This document shows, in pieces, positions 42,762 to 52,083 of a stretch of DNA of 64,000 bases. The notes below the pieces were generated by a model. That model made no database searches and was not told where the DNA came from. It saw only the letters and a list, made by a program, of their open reading frames with translations. Positions within the stretch are counted from its first letter, which is position 1. Every line of letters starts with the position of its first letter. A program made the position numbers and the translations under genes. Origin of the DNA: an uncultured bacterium (GTDB lineage Bacteria; Spirochaetota; Leptospiria; Leptospirales; Leptonemataceae); NCBI GenBank assembly GCA_937928085.1, contig CALFVU010000008.1, positions 62,001-126,000 of the forward strand, given 5' to 3'.

Positions 42762-44537
42762 TTATTTTAAAGAATATATTTTAAGACATAATAAAGGGTT
42801 GATTTCTTTATAATGAACAAGTTCTATAAAAGAAGATGTATCCTTAAAAAAATTTTTATAATATTTACTTTCGATAATTTCATTTTTGCAGGAATGTGTA
42901 ATATAGATTATTTTTTTAAATTCTTTTAAAGACTTAAAATTTCTCTGATAATTGATCAAGAATCCATTAGGAAATACCTTGTATCTTAAATGTACATCGA
43001 TATCGGTAGGAATAAAAAGATATGGATTATCTAATTGTTGTGAATCTTTTTTATATTCATGAAACTCATTAAAAATTATAGCTTTTGTGTGCGGTAAAAT
43101 TTCTTGTTGGATTAGGTAAACAGGTTCAAAAAGCTTTGAGTCTCTTCCTGCAAAGCATACATTTCTCGTTTTAGGGGGATAAATATATAAAAAATAAAAA
43201 TTACTCATTATAAAAATGATTAAAAAAAATACAATCCCAATTTTGAATGAAATATTTTTGATTTCTATAAAAATTAAACTGTGGAAAAGAATTAAAAGAG
43301 GCAAAATTTGAAAAATATATCTTGCTTGATGATTGGTTGTAGTAAATTCAAGAATAAAAAAATGAGTCCAGACCAATGTAAGGATTTGTAATATAGGGCT
43401 TTTTTTGAAATATTCTGTAAACTGATTTCGATTTTTAAATATTGTATAAAAAACTGTAAGAAAAGAAAAAGTCATAAATAAACTAAAAACCCAATGATTG
43501 TAAAAATAATCAAAAAAAAGACTAGTAAAAAAATTTCTATCTTTTTCGATAATGTCGCTTTGTGCACCTAATAAGGAAAAAAATCTGTCGGGATGAATTA
43601 AAATCAAAAGAGAAAATGGAAATATAAAAAATTTATAAAAAAATCTTAAATTTTCTGAGAAAAAATAAAGTTTTTTTCTATATATATAAACATTGAATTC
43701 CATATAAAAAATTAAGATCGAAACATAAACCAAATTTTTGATTGCCTTTTTATTTAAGTTAGAAGAAAAAAAATAAGGATAAAGAAGAATAAAACCAAAA
43801 GAAAGAAACAGCATTACGATCAAGACAAATCTCAAATTTTTATAAGTTTTTATGATTTTTAAGCTCTCCGTTAAAAAAAATTTTGGATTTTTTATCATTT
43901 CTATCACTACTAAAGAGATGCTAATCAAAACTCCGTATGGATATTTCGTAAGATAAATGAGTGCCCCCAATACAAAAAAAAGTATTTTAGTTTTTCGTTT
44001 AGAATAAAGATGATTTTGATTTATATAAATATAATACGAGATGAAAACAAAATAAAAAAGCATACCTTGAATTTCGAGCATAGAATTGAATAAATATTCG
44101 GGGATTTGTTTTAATAAAAAAAGAAAACTGATTGTTAAAAAAATGGAAATATATCCGATCCATTGATCAAGTAAATCTTTTGATTTTTTAATGTAAAACT
44201 TATATACAAAAAGTATTATGCTTAAAAACAGTAGAAGAAAAAAAAAGATTGAGGGGCGGGTATCTAAAATTGGATCTGGTCTACCATTGAATAGTATTAG
44301 TACAATACTGATTATTGTTCTTAAAGGGGGCCAAGTAGGTGAATCAAGTAATATTTTTATTGATTCTAAAAACTGTTTTTCTTTTATAAATTGTAGGACA
44401 TCTAAAGCCTGAATCATTCGAATGTTTGCATCCCATAAAAGCATTTCTTTATTAGGACATAAAAAAAATTCACGATTCAAAAAATAGATATAAAGAAAAC
44501 TAAATAAAAAAATAATTATACTTACAACATAAAACAT
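42762..44537 (-). CDS. GT-C-fold-like polytopic membrane protein, probable glycosyltransferase
   Basis: The 591-residue protein has a series of about 12 hydrophobic segments and a large final loop. The first extracytoplasmic loop LLWDANIRMIQALD has an acidic residue after the first helix, and a PTWPPLRT block follows. Both are reminiscent of ArnT/PMT-type (GT-C) glycosyltransferases, whose loop holds a catalytic Asp. The C-terminal part (after about residue 450) is a soluble domain starting at CFAGRDSKLFEPVYLIQQE. Donor and acceptor are not identifiable. The first base lies 127 from the divergent phosphohexomutase gene. Confidence 0.6.
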   Translation of the reverse strand: MFYVVSIIIFLFSFLYIYFLNREFFLCPNKEMLLWDANIRMIQALDVLQFIKEKQFLESIKILLDSPTWPPLRTIISIVLILFNGRPDPILDTRPSIFFFLLLFLSIILFVYKFYIKKSKDLLDQWIGYISIFLTISFLFLLKQIPEYLFNSMLEIQGMLFYFVFISYYIYINQNHLYSKRKTKILFFVLGALIYLTKYPYGVLISISLVVIEMIKNPKFFLTESLKIIKTYKNLRFVLIVMLFLSFGFILLYPYFFSSNLNKKAIKNLVYVSILIFYMEFNVYIYRKKLYFFSENLRFFYKFFIFPFSLLILIHPDRFFSLLGAQSDIIEKDRNFFTSLFFDYFYNHWVFSLFMTFSFLTVFYTIFKNRNQFTEYFKKSPILQILTLVWTHFFILEFTTTNHQARYIFQILPLLILFHSLIFIEIKNISFKIGIVFFLIIFIMSNFYFLYIYPPKTRNVCFAGRDSKLFEPVYLIQQEILPHTKAIIFNEFHEYKKDSQQLDNPYLFIPTDIDVHLRYKVFPNGFLINYQRNFKSLKEFKKIIYITHSCKNEIIESKYYKNFFKDTSSFIELVHYKEINPLLCLKIYSLK

Positions 44538-44611
44538 AAATTTTTCAAAAGTAATTTTTTTTAAAGAAATCCAATCTACAAATATTTTTTATTTTGAATA
44601 TAAATCAATAC

Positions 44612-44640
44612 TTGCAAAAGATTTATTTACTTGTCATAAT
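44612..44640 (+). promoter_or_regulatory. Candidate promoter of the mutase-ABC-MptE operon
   Basis: TTGCAA at 44612-44617, 17 bases, CATAAT at 44635-44640, and 24 bases to the ATG at 44665. The spacing is ideal. The leader has no clear Shine-Dalgarno sequence (AAAGAAAT only). Confidence 0.45.
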
Positions 44641-44664
44641 CAAATATAAAGAAATTTTATAACT

Positions 44665-46065
44665 ATGATAGAATTTCTTCCCGAGCATTTTAAAGAAAAA
44701 ATAAATCAGAAATTATTAATGGTTTCTATATCGGGTATTCGAGCTATTTTACCAAAAGGTCTAACTCCTGATATGATTTTAGAAATTCTAAATGCTTATG
44801 CTATCACCACCAAAGAAAAAATTTTGATAGGCAATGATGGAAGAATTAGTTCTCCCGTCTTGGAAGAATTGATCATTAGTGTGTTAAGTTATTATGGAAA
44901 AACAATTATCCAGTTAGGAATTGCGCCCACGCCAACAATTAAAGCTGCTTGTGAATTCTATAAAGTAAATTCTGGATTGATCATCACGGCTTCACATAAT
45001 CCTGTAGAATGGAATGGAATAAAATTTTTAAAAAAAGGAGGTATGTTTTATGATAAAGAAGACTATATTACGTTATTTAAAGCAATGTCCGAAAAACGAG
45101 AGTATACTTCTATACCAAAGAAACATATAATCTCTGAAAATGCAATTGAAAAACACATAGAATCCATAGCCAGAATGATACCTAATATAGAAAAAATCAG
45201 AAAAAAAAAATATAAAGTTTTAATAGATCCTGTTAATAGTAGTGGTGTATATGCAATTCCGCAATTATTGGAATTTTTTAATTGTAAAACGATCAAAATA
45301 CATTCTGAGGCACATCGTCATTTTGAAAGATCACCCGAACCAACTCCAGAAAATTTAAAACTTTTTTCTAAATTATGTAAAAAAGAACAAATTCAAGTAG
45401 GATTTGCATTTGATCCAGATGGAGATCGCCTTGTGTGTGGTTCTCCATCTTTTGGAGCTATTAACGAAGAATATACTTTGCCCCTTGCTTATTTAGGTAA
45501 AAAACTTAATGTTTCAAAACCAATGCGGATGGTTATTAATTATTCTACTTCATCTTTGTTGGAAAAATTAAGTAAATCTTTTCAAGATACTGTCATTAGA
45601 ACCTCTGTGGGAGAGGTAAACGTTTTTAATAAAATATTAGAAACTAAAGCAAAATTTGGTGGAGAGGGAAATGGAGGAGTAATCGATCCGTTGATTCCTT
45701 CCAAAGGAAGAGATTCTCTTACAGGTATATCTTATATTTTATCTGCTATGGCAGAAAGGGATGCTCATAACATTGATGATTTGCTAAAAGATTTACCACC
45801 TTTATTTATGGGTAAATTAAAAGTCCCTGTATCTAAAGAAAATCATATTTTAGAAAAAATTTATCAATCTTTAAAAACATTAAATAAAACTATCATTCAA
45901 GAAAGTAAAGAAGATGGATATTTTATTGCTTTTGATGATTCTTCTTGGATACATTTTCGATTTAGTAATACTGAACCTGTTATGCGAATAATTTTCGAAG
46001 AAAATTCAAAATTAGAATTTAAAAAAACTTATACATTTTTGGAATCTTTGATTGAAAGTATATGA
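44665..46065 (+). CDS. Phosphoglucosamine/phosphohexose mutase
   Basis: This alpha-D-phosphohexomutase (466 residues) has all four domains. The start MVSISGIRAILPKGLTPDM is the sugar-phosphate mutase opening, found about 20 residues in. The phosphoserine loop is LIITASHNPVEWNGIKF with Ser110, the metal-binding loop is FDPDGDRLVCG, the sugar loop is GEGNGGVID, and the phosphate-binding loop is RFSNTEPVMRIIFE. GEGNGG is closer to GlmM and PNGM-like proteins than to ManB, but the substrate (glucosamine-, glucose- or mannose-phosphate) cannot be decided safely. It heads an operon, coupled by ATGA to the ABC ATPase. Confidence 0.9.
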   Translation: MIEFLPEHFKEKINQKLLMVSISGIRAILPKGLTPDMILEILNAYAITTKEKILIGNDGRISSPVLEELIISVLSYYGKTIIQLGIAPTPTIKAACEFYKVNSGLIITASHNPVEWNGIKFLKKGGMFYDKEDYITLFKAMSEKREYTSIPKKHIISENAIEKHIESIARMIPNIEKIRKKKYKVLIDPVNSSGVYAIPQLLEFFNCKTIKIHSEAHRHFERSPEPTPENLKLFSKLCKKEQIQVGFAFDPDGDRLVCGSPSFGAINEEYTLPLAYLGKKLNVSKPMRMVINYSTSSLLEKLSKSFQDTVIRTSVGEVNVFNKILETKAKFGGEGNGGVIDPLIPSKGRDSLTGISYILSAMAERDAHNIDDLLKDLPPLFMGKLKVPVSKENHILEKIYQSLKTLNKTIIQESKEDGYFIAFDDSSWIHFRFSNTEPVMRIIFEENSKLEFKKTYTFLESLIESI

Positions 46066-46841
46066 AAATTTTTATAAAAGAACTTTATTATATTAGAAAC
46101 CAAAAAGAAATCTTAAAAAATATTAATTTGGATTTAGAACAAGATTTTTATGTTCTTGTAGGTCCAAATGGTTCAGGGAAATCAACTTTTCTTTATATTT
46201 TGTCGGGGATGGAATGGCCCTCGAAAGGAAGTGTAATGCTTTATGAATCTGGAAAAATGATTCCGGTGGTATATAAAAAAAACTATTTTGGTTATTTTTT
46301 TACGAAATTATCAAATTGGTTTGAAACATATCATCCTTCAATAAACGTAATACAAACGATATGTACTGGATTTTATGATCAACTCGGATATTATACAGAA
46401 GCAACAGAAAAACAACAAGAAATAGCAAAACAATTGATTTTTCAATATGTCCCGTCTTTGAATTTGGATTTTAATAAACCTTTTGTTTTGTTATCAACAG
46501 GAGAAAAATATCGGATTTTATTAATTCGAAGTATCATCAAAAAACCCAAGATCCTGATTTTAGATGAACCGTTTGATGGTTTAGATATTCGGGGGAAAAT
46601 AGAGTTTGAATTAGCAATTAAAGAAATTTCAAATGTAGTTCCTTTTATGTTGTTTGTTTTACATAAAATAGAAGAAATCCCTAAATGGATCCATAAAGTT
46701 ATTTTAATGAAAAATGGAGAAATATTTCAATATGGAGATATTGATCAAGTATTAAACTCTGAAAATATGTCTAGACTTTACGATATCGATTTAATTGTAG
46801 AAAAAAGAAATTCACAATATTATACTTATGTTCGATCCTGA
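46062..46841 (+). CDS. ABC-transporter ATPase, without a permease partner
   Basis: A 259-residue nucleotide-binding protein. Walker A is GPNGSGKSTF at residues 34-43. The signature is degenerate, LLSTGEKYRILLIRSII, with the LSxGE motif visible. Walker B is ILILDEPFDGLDIRGK, followed by the H-loop HKIEEIPKW. A loop TGFYDQLGYYTEATEKQ between Walker A and the signature is typical of the ModF/YlmA (iron-complex-like) group of ABC ATPases, which often have no permease partner. No membrane component is encoded with it. It overlaps the mutase stop (ATGA) and the next gene by 14 bases. Confidence 0.85.
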   Translation: MKIFIKELYYIRNQKEILKNINLDLEQDFYVLVGPNGSGKSTFLYILSGMEWPSKGSVMLYESGKMIPVVYKKNYFGYFFTKLSNWFETYHPSINVIQTICTGFYDQLGYYTEATEKQQEIAKQLIFQYVPSLNLDFNKPFVLLSTGEKYRILLIRSIIKKPKILILDEPFDGLDIRGKIEFELAIKEISNVVPFMLFVLHKIEEIPKWIHKVILMKNGEIFQYGDIDQVLNSENMSRLYDIDLIVEKRNSQYYTYVRS

Positions 46842-48546
46842 TATAAAAGATATAGAAGTTTTTTACAAAAATCATCTACCTTTTAATATTCGTTTCCAGA
46901 AGCGATGGGTTCACAGTAAATATCCCGATATAGAAGCAAAGAGACAATTTCAAGAATTTTATAATCATATAAAAAATCATCAAGTTTATTCTATTTTTTT
47001 TATAAAAGTTGGTTTGGGATATATTTTTGATTTTTTTTTTGATTTTCATTATGATTTGTTTTGGTATGAACCAAATATCAACATACGAAACATTGCTTTA
47101 GAACGATTAAGAAAGAAATATACAAATTTTGAACTTAATTATCAAAACAAACTAACTATAATAAAAGAGTTTAGCCCAAAATTTATACAGGAGTGGGGCG
47201 AAAAACTTTTATTTTCTGAATTGTTTTATTTAAGAACATATCTAACAAAAGAAGATTATATTACAATTGATTTATATTACAGAAAAAAGTTTTACTATTC
47301 AGTAAATTATCAAACAGTTAAAAAATTTGAAAAACTTTGGATTTCGAATTTCTATAAGAATTTTCTTTATGCTCAGAAATTTTATCCCGTTGACATTTTA
47401 AAAAATGTTTTGAAAGGATTTCCTGTTGTAATAGCAAGTGCTGGTCCATCTTTAGATCGATGGATTAGAATTATTAAAAAATATCAGAATCGCTTTTTTA
47501 TTTTATGTGTGGATACAGCTTTTTATACATTAGTAAAAAATCAAATTCAGGTTGATTTTTTAGTTTCTGTAGATGCTCAGTTTATTAATTATCTTCATTT
47601 AGAAGGTTTGTCAAGATATACAAAAAATTTACTTATTGACCCTTTAACTTGCCCATTAACAGTTCGAGATGCAATCAAAAATAGTAAGGTTTTTGTGTAT
47701 CATAATTCGCTACCTTTTGTTGATTTTTTGTATAACAAACTTTTTTCAGAAATTAGTTTTATAAAAAGTGGAGGTTCTGTTACAACTACTGCTTTTGATT
47801 TTGCAAATTTTTTAAGCGCTGACAAAATCTTTTTATTGGGAACGGATTTTTCTTTTGTAAATCGTTTAATTCATACTAAGTATTCTAAAATCGAAAATCG
47901 ATTTTTATTTAAAACTAATAGAATTTTTTCTTTGGAATTTTTTAATTATAAACAAATTACTGCAATTCCGAGAAAATATTGTTTGGATGTTAATAAAAAT
48001 AAAATTCCTACAAATGATAAACTAATCATTTTTAAAGAATGGTTCGAAAAAAATATTCCATTAAATCCAAATAAAGAAATTTTTCTTTTATACGGTAATG
48101 GTTACGATTTACAAGGAACGAAGAAAGTTTATAAAGAACAAGAATTAGGGGAAATTTTAACACAATATCCGGTGCTCGATAAAGAAAATTATTTAGAAAA
48201 AATTATTAAAAATTATAACAAAAAAAATTCAATTTATACAATACTGAATTCTACATATAAGCATTTATTGATTCTTAAAGAAAAGTTAGAGATTTTAATT
48301 CAGTTTTTAGAGGATAACAACACTGAAAGTAAAAATATTTTAGAATTAGAAAATGATATTCTTAATTTCCCTGAATTACGATTACTTCAATTTACTGAAA
48401 TTCATAAACTTTCTTTTTCTTCTAATTTACCAGAAGAAATATTACAGAAACAGCTAGAAGAAATCTATAAAACTATCAAGTTAAATTTAGAATTTCATCT
48501 TGAATGTATAAAAAAATCTTTATTTATGCTACATTCTAACGAGTAA
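46828..48546 (+). CDS. DUF115/MptE-like protein, related to motility accessory factors (Maf)
   Basis: This 572-residue protein carries the DUF115 domain about residues 195-340: PVVIASAGPSLDRWI, FFILCVDTAFYTLV, VDFLVSVDAQF and GSVTTTAFDFANFLSADKIFLLGTDFS. The Gly-Pro-Ser-Leu motif is the diagnostic. Relatives include the flagellin-modifying Maf proteins (pseudaminic or legionaminic acid transferases) and archaeal MptE. In a spirochaete with flagella, flagellin glycosylation is a reasonable guess but no sugar-nonulosonate genes are in the window. Its 3' end runs 52 bases into the opposite lipoprotein gene. Confidence 0.8.
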   Translation: MFDPDIKDIEVFYKNHLPFNIRFQKRWVHSKYPDIEAKRQFQEFYNHIKNHQVYSIFFIKVGLGYIFDFFFDFHYDLFWYEPNINIRNIALERLRKKYTNFELNYQNKLTIIKEFSPKFIQEWGEKLLFSELFYLRTYLTKEDYITIDLYYRKKFYYSVNYQTVKKFEKLWISNFYKNFLYAQKFYPVDILKNVLKGFPVVIASAGPSLDRWIRIIKKYQNRFFILCVDTAFYTLVKNQIQVDFLVSVDAQFINYLHLEGLSRYTKNLLIDPLTCPLTVRDAIKNSKVFVYHNSLPFVDFLYNKLFSEISFIKSGGSVTTTAFDFANFLSADKIFLLGTDFSFVNRLIHTKYSKIENRFLFKTNRIFSLEFFNYKQITAIPRKYCLDVNKNKIPTNDKLIIFKEWFEKNIPLNPNKEIFLLYGNGYDLQGTKKVYKEQELGEILTQYPVLDKENYLEKIIKNYNKKNSIYTILNSTYKHLLILKEKLEILIQFLEDNNTESKNILELENDILNFPELRLLQFTEIHKLSFSSNLPEEILQKQLEEIYKTIKLNLEFHLECIKKSLFMLHSNE

Positions 48547-49517
48547 GATTGCCAGCTATGAAGGATAAATGTTTGAGAAGGATAATAAAAAAGAGAAGTA
48601 TATAAATTATTGTTAGTTATAAAAAATTTTGTAAAAAATTCGGATTTGATGGAAAACTTTTGATAACGAAAAAAATTATTTTTTGAAATCACATATAAGA
48701 ATTCTTTTGAACTTTTTAAATTCGATGGATTAGGATTCGATTTAGAAAGATATTCATTGCTTAATAAGATCATGAATTGATCTTCCCAAAAAAAAATATC
48801 TAAAGGATAAAGATCAAATTGTAATGTATGTACGATTTGAAAGTTTTCTGTTAAAAGATATATTTGTTTTTTTTTAGTGGCAATCAAAATGTAATTTTGA
48901 TCAATTTTTTTAATTTTTTCTATGTTCGAAATTTTTATATCTACGTATTTTAATTTTCCTGATTTTAATAAAAAAATTGTATCTTTTTGAATTCCGATAA
49001 TTTCTTGATTTTTAGAAATTGATATACTCTTTAAATCTTTAAAATTTCTTGTGCGAATTCGAGATTGAAACTCTAAAGCTTCGTTAACTAATTTGTAAAT
49101 TTCAATGCTTCTTTGATCAAAAAAAGCTAAATTTAGAATATATATATAAATTTCTTTTTCTGTTAAGAAACTTGCAATAGAGATTGGCTTTAATGGATAA
49201 TCGTCTCTGTTTTTAATTTCTATTGGTTTTTTTTTGAACGTATGATCTTTTTGTTTTTGAATTAGAAATATTTCGGAGTCGCTTATGATTTCGTTTTTGT
49301 AATCTCTAAGGTTTGGGTTTAGTCTTATAAAAATAGAATATGTATCGTTTAAATTGATAGAGTCTATAATGTTATGATAATCAAATAAAATATTACAGTT
49401 TTCTAATTTATGATATTGAGGTGTTTTACAATAAGAGAAAACAAAAAATAAAATTATAATTTTACAAAAGGAATTTTGATAAATTTCCAATGTATATTTC
49501 CAGAATTTGAAAAACAT
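48495..49517 (-). CDS. Probable lipoprotein with propeller-like repeats, unknown
   Basis: I do not recognise this 340-residue protein. The N-terminal hydrophobic part (IIILFFVFSYCKTPQ) ends with a cysteine in a relaxed lipobox, SYC. The body has repeated beta-strand units with spacing of about 40-50 residues (e.g. EIIGIQKDTIFLLKSGKLKYV, then YILIATKKKQIYLLTENFQIV), looking like a beta-propeller. The start is uncertain: ATG at 49532, ATG at 49517 (chosen, behind GGAAG) or TTG at 49490, all overlapping the previous gene's end. Last in the ccmB-ccmC run. Confidence 0.55.
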   Translation of the reverse strand: MFFKFWKYTLEIYQNSFCKIIILFFVFSYCKTPQYHKLENCNILFDYHNIIDSINLNDTYSIFIRLNPNLRDYKNEIISDSEIFLIQKQKDHTFKKKPIEIKNRDDYPLKPISIASFLTEKEIYIYILNLAFFDQRSIEIYKLVNEALEFQSRIRTRNFKDLKSISISKNQEIIGIQKDTIFLLKSGKLKYVDIKISNIEKIKKIDQNYILIATKKKQIYLLTENFQIVHTLQFDLYPLDIFFWEDQFMILLSNEYLSKSNPNPSNLKSSKEFLYVISKNNFFRYQKFSIKSEFFTKFFITNNNLYTSLFYYPSQTFILHSWQSYSLECSINKDFFIHSR

Positions 49518-50257
49518 CGTTCTACTTCCCATTCATTAAAAAATTCTTTCAGAGTTGATGATTCATATTCTGTTTTTTCGATATTGTGAATAAAATCAAA
49601 AAGATCTTTAAATATAAACCTTTCTTGATCTATGGAAACCAAATTCATAGCTAAAGTGGCTCGTTCAATAGAAAAAGGTCTTTTCCAGAATTTTCCTTTC
49701 CATTCATAATTTATTTTAGATTCAATTTGATCGAGTAAACTGCTTAGATCAACTTCATCAAATACATTTACTGTCCATGGTTCCATTTTAATATCTAAGT
49801 AAGGTATTTTATAAGTTCTTATTAAAGCAATATAATATGGATCAATTTCTGTGATAATTGAATTTTCTTCTTTAAAACTATGAAGAAAATATAAAAATAA
49901 ATTATAATAAATTTTATTTGTTTTAAAAGAGGGAGAATAGTTTTGCTGATAGGTATCTAAAATTTCTTCTTTTGTTGCTCCTCCTGCATACGAAACTAAT
50001 ATTCTTAATTCTAAAGCAGAATAAGCGGTATGTACTTCGTTAATTTTTAAAAAACTATAATACTTTTTTTGGCCAACAAAGGTTTCTTTATTAAAAATTT
50101 TAAAATTTTGTGTAAAACTTGGAAAATTTTCTAAAAGTATTTTGTAAATTAAAATTACTTCTTGTAAATCAAAGTTTAATAAAGAAATAGAAGGATACAC
50201 AATGCTTTTATTTAAAAAGATGTAGTTGTGTTTAAAACTATCAAAATAATATATCAT
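49454..50257 (-). CDS. Unknown cytoplasmic protein in the ccm operon
   Basis: The 267-residue protein has no hydrophobic segment long enough for a membrane helix and no recognised motif. It is acidic and aromatic-rich (many F, Y, W). The phrase AYSALELRILVSYAGGATKEEIL may form a helical motif. It overlaps both neighbours (ATGA with the upstream gene and 64 bases with the lipoprotein gene). It is probably translated from the same mRNA as ccmB and ccmC, but no role can be assigned. Confidence 0.55.
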   Translation of the reverse strand: MIYYFDSFKHNYIFLNKSIVYPSISLLNFDLQEVILIYKILLENFPSFTQNFKIFNKETFVGQKKYYSFLKINEVHTAYSALELRILVSYAGGATKEEILDTYQQNYSPSFKTNKIYYNLFLYFLHSFKEENSIITEIDPYYIALIRTYKIPYLDIKMEPWTVNVFDEVDLSSLLDQIESKINYEWKGKFWKRPFSIERATLAMNLVSIDQERFIFKDLFDFIHNIEKTEYESSTLKEFFNEWEVERCFSNSGNIHWKFIKIPFVKL

Positions 50258-50646
50258 TTCGATTGTTTTTCTATTTGTTTTAGAATTTTATTTTGTTGTA
50301 TAAATATATAACTTGTATACGAAGAGAATAACAATAGAGTAATACCTATAACCCATAATAAATTGTTTAGTCTTTTATGGGACAATACAATTGCTTTTTG
50401 TTCAGATAAAATTTCATAAATCTGAAAAATCGATTCTAAATTTTTATCTTTTTGAATATATTTATATTTTACATAACTTAAAAGAGTTTCAATCTCATTT
50501 TGAGATAATTGCTCTAAATGTTCTTTTCGCTGAAGGCTTTCGAGATTTAGTATATAGTTTAATTTTTTTTCTAATTCCATTTTATCAATAGTTTCTGCAT
50601 TAATGTTTATTATAAAAATAAAAAAAAGTATAATTCTTAAGGTCAT
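50254..50646 (-). CDS. Small exported membrane-anchored protein after ccmC
   Basis: A 130-residue protein with an N-terminal signal (MTLRIILFFIFIININAE), a helical extracytoplasmic part of about 75 residues (ETIDKMELEKKLNYI, LEQLSQNEIETLLSYVKY), and a C-terminal membrane helix (LLWVIGITLLLFSSYTSYIF) with a charged tail. The topology resembles small cytochrome-maturation accessory proteins, but I see no haem-binding or CXXC motif. The position directly behind ccmC suggests a link to haem handling. Confidence 0.55.
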   Translation of the reverse strand: MTLRIILFFIFIININAETIDKMELEKKLNYILNLESLQRKEHLEQLSQNEIETLLSYVKYKYIQKDKNLESIFQIYEILSEQKAIVLSHKRLNNLLWVIGITLLLFSSYTSYIFIQQNKILKQIEKQSK

Positions 50647-50685
50647 TTTTTTCTCCTGTATTTTTAATAATTTTTAGAAAAACTT

Positions 50686-51351
50686 TCAATCCTTAAAAAA
50701 AGTTTTTTCGTAATATTCTTTAATTATCTCGTAACGATAAGATAAGATATATAAGCTAATAAAAAAAAGATTATATCCAAAAATAGAAATCCAAAACGTT
50801 AGTTCAATTTTGGGTGACATTGAAGAAATTACTGGAGTGGGGTGTGTATCTGGAACAAAAATTCTTATAGAATACCAAGTTAATAAAGAAGCTAAAGAAC
50901 TCAGAACAGCAATCGAGGCACTATAAATAGCTTTTTTTTGAGGATTATCTGTAAAATTCTTAACAATAAAATAACTCCCTAACGTCAATAAAAGAACAAA
51001 AAAACTCATCAATCTTGCATCTTTCCAATTCCAATAGGTTCCCCATTCTGTGGATGCCCATATAGGTCCGGAAATCACAACACCTAAACTAAATAAAAAA
51101 GCCAGATTCATAGAAGTGTAAATTAATTTTTCGTATATGGATTTTCGTTTGTATATATAAAGAATTCCGAAAAAAGTTGCTAATATAGGAGAATACATTC
51201 CAATCCAAGCAATAGGAACATGAATATAAAAAATTCTGTGAGCTACTCCCTGAGATAAAATCACGGGTGGATAGGTTAAAGCTAAAATAGTAATAGGAAC
51301 TAAAGAAAAAAAGAAAAAAATCAATAAATAATTTAGTATTTTTGACTTCAT
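50686..51351 (-). CDS. ccmC: Cytochrome c maturation haem-handling protein CcmC
   Basis: CcmC is a membrane protein that passes haem to CcmE. Motifs are GVAHRIFYIHVPIAWIGM (first conserved His region), the tryptophan-rich WGTYWNWKDARLMSFF, and IRIFVPDTHPTPV with the second His. Six membrane segments fit 221 residues. The start at 51351 was chosen because AGGGGA lies six bases ahead; the longer frame to 51366 forms an ATGA with ccmB instead. CcmE, CcmF and CcmA are not present. Confidence 0.88.
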   Translation of the reverse strand: MKSKILNYLLIFFFFSLVPITILALTYPPVILSQGVAHRIFYIHVPIAWIGMYSPILATFFGILYIYKRKSIYEKLIYTSMNLAFLFSLGVVISGPIWASTEWGTYWNWKDARLMSFFVLLLTLGSYFIVKNFTDNPQKKAIYSASIAVLSSLASLLTWYSIRIFVPDTHPTPVISSMSPKIELTFWISIFGYNLFFISLYILSYRYEIIKEYYEKTFFKD

Positions 51352-51362
51352 CATGATTCCCC

Positions 51363-52058
51363 TCATGATTCTTCTATTGATAAATTCGAAAAGAATAAAA
51401 TACCTATTATAATATAAATGAAAGCAATTAGTAGTGGGATAAAAAATTTAGAGCTTAAAAAAAAAGTATAATTATAAGATGAAGTGATTTGTTCATTGAT
51501 GATCGAAGTATAAATAACAAAAATTGGCAAAGATAAAGGAAAAAAAAGTATAGGAAGGATTAATTCTCGCATTTTGTTGCCGGTAGACATTAGAGAAATC
51601 ATTTCTCCTATTGCAGTCAAGTTTAAAATTGCTGGAGAGATCAAGAACATTAAAAAAATTTGAGAATGATTTAATTCAATCTGCCCAATCAAAAGAATTC
51701 TATAAACAAATTGATAAAAAAATATTAATAATAATATAATAAAAGTTTTTGTAAGAATCCTAGCTAAATAAAATACATATCTAGGAATCGGGCTCATTAA
51801 AATGATTTTATATGCTCCCGCTTCTTTTTCTCTCTGTAAGCTTCTTCCAGAAAGAAGAATTACCATAAAAAAAATTGAAATAAGGAATAACCCATAAAAG
51901 TTTTTTTCTTCTAAAAAAATTTCTTCTTTTAAGGAATAGTGATAAATTACTGTTAAGGAAGTCGCAAAAAAAAATAAAATCAAAATGCTCTGAAAAGATT
52001 TTAAATGAATTTTCATTTCCCATAAAATCATATTTATAAGGTATTTGATTGACATCAT
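51363..52058 (-). CDS. ccmB: Haem exporter membrane subunit CcmB
   Basis: CcmB is the permease of the CcmAB ABC exporter used in cytochrome c maturation. The six-helix membrane protein of 231 residues has the loop LQREKEAGAYKIILMSPIPRYVFYLARI and the block LILPILFFPLSLPIFVIYTS, both typical. The start at 52058 (MMSIKYLINMILWEM) leaves 25 bases to the divergent rhomboid-like gene; a longer frame to 52163 would read into it. Its ATPase CcmA is not adjacent. Confidence 0.83.
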   Translation of the reverse strand: MMSIKYLINMILWEMKIHLKSFQSILILFFFATSLTVIYHYSLKEEIFLEEKNFYGLFLISIFFMVILLSGRSLQREKEAGAYKIILMSPIPRYVFYLARILTKTFIILLLIFFYQFVYRILLIGQIELNHSQIFLMFLISPAILNLTAIGEMISLMSTGNKMRELILPILFFPLSLPIFVIYTSIINEQITSSYNYTFFLSSKFFIPLLIAFIYIIIGILFFSNLSIEES

Positions 52059-52083
52059 ATAAATTTTAATTTCGATTACTTTC

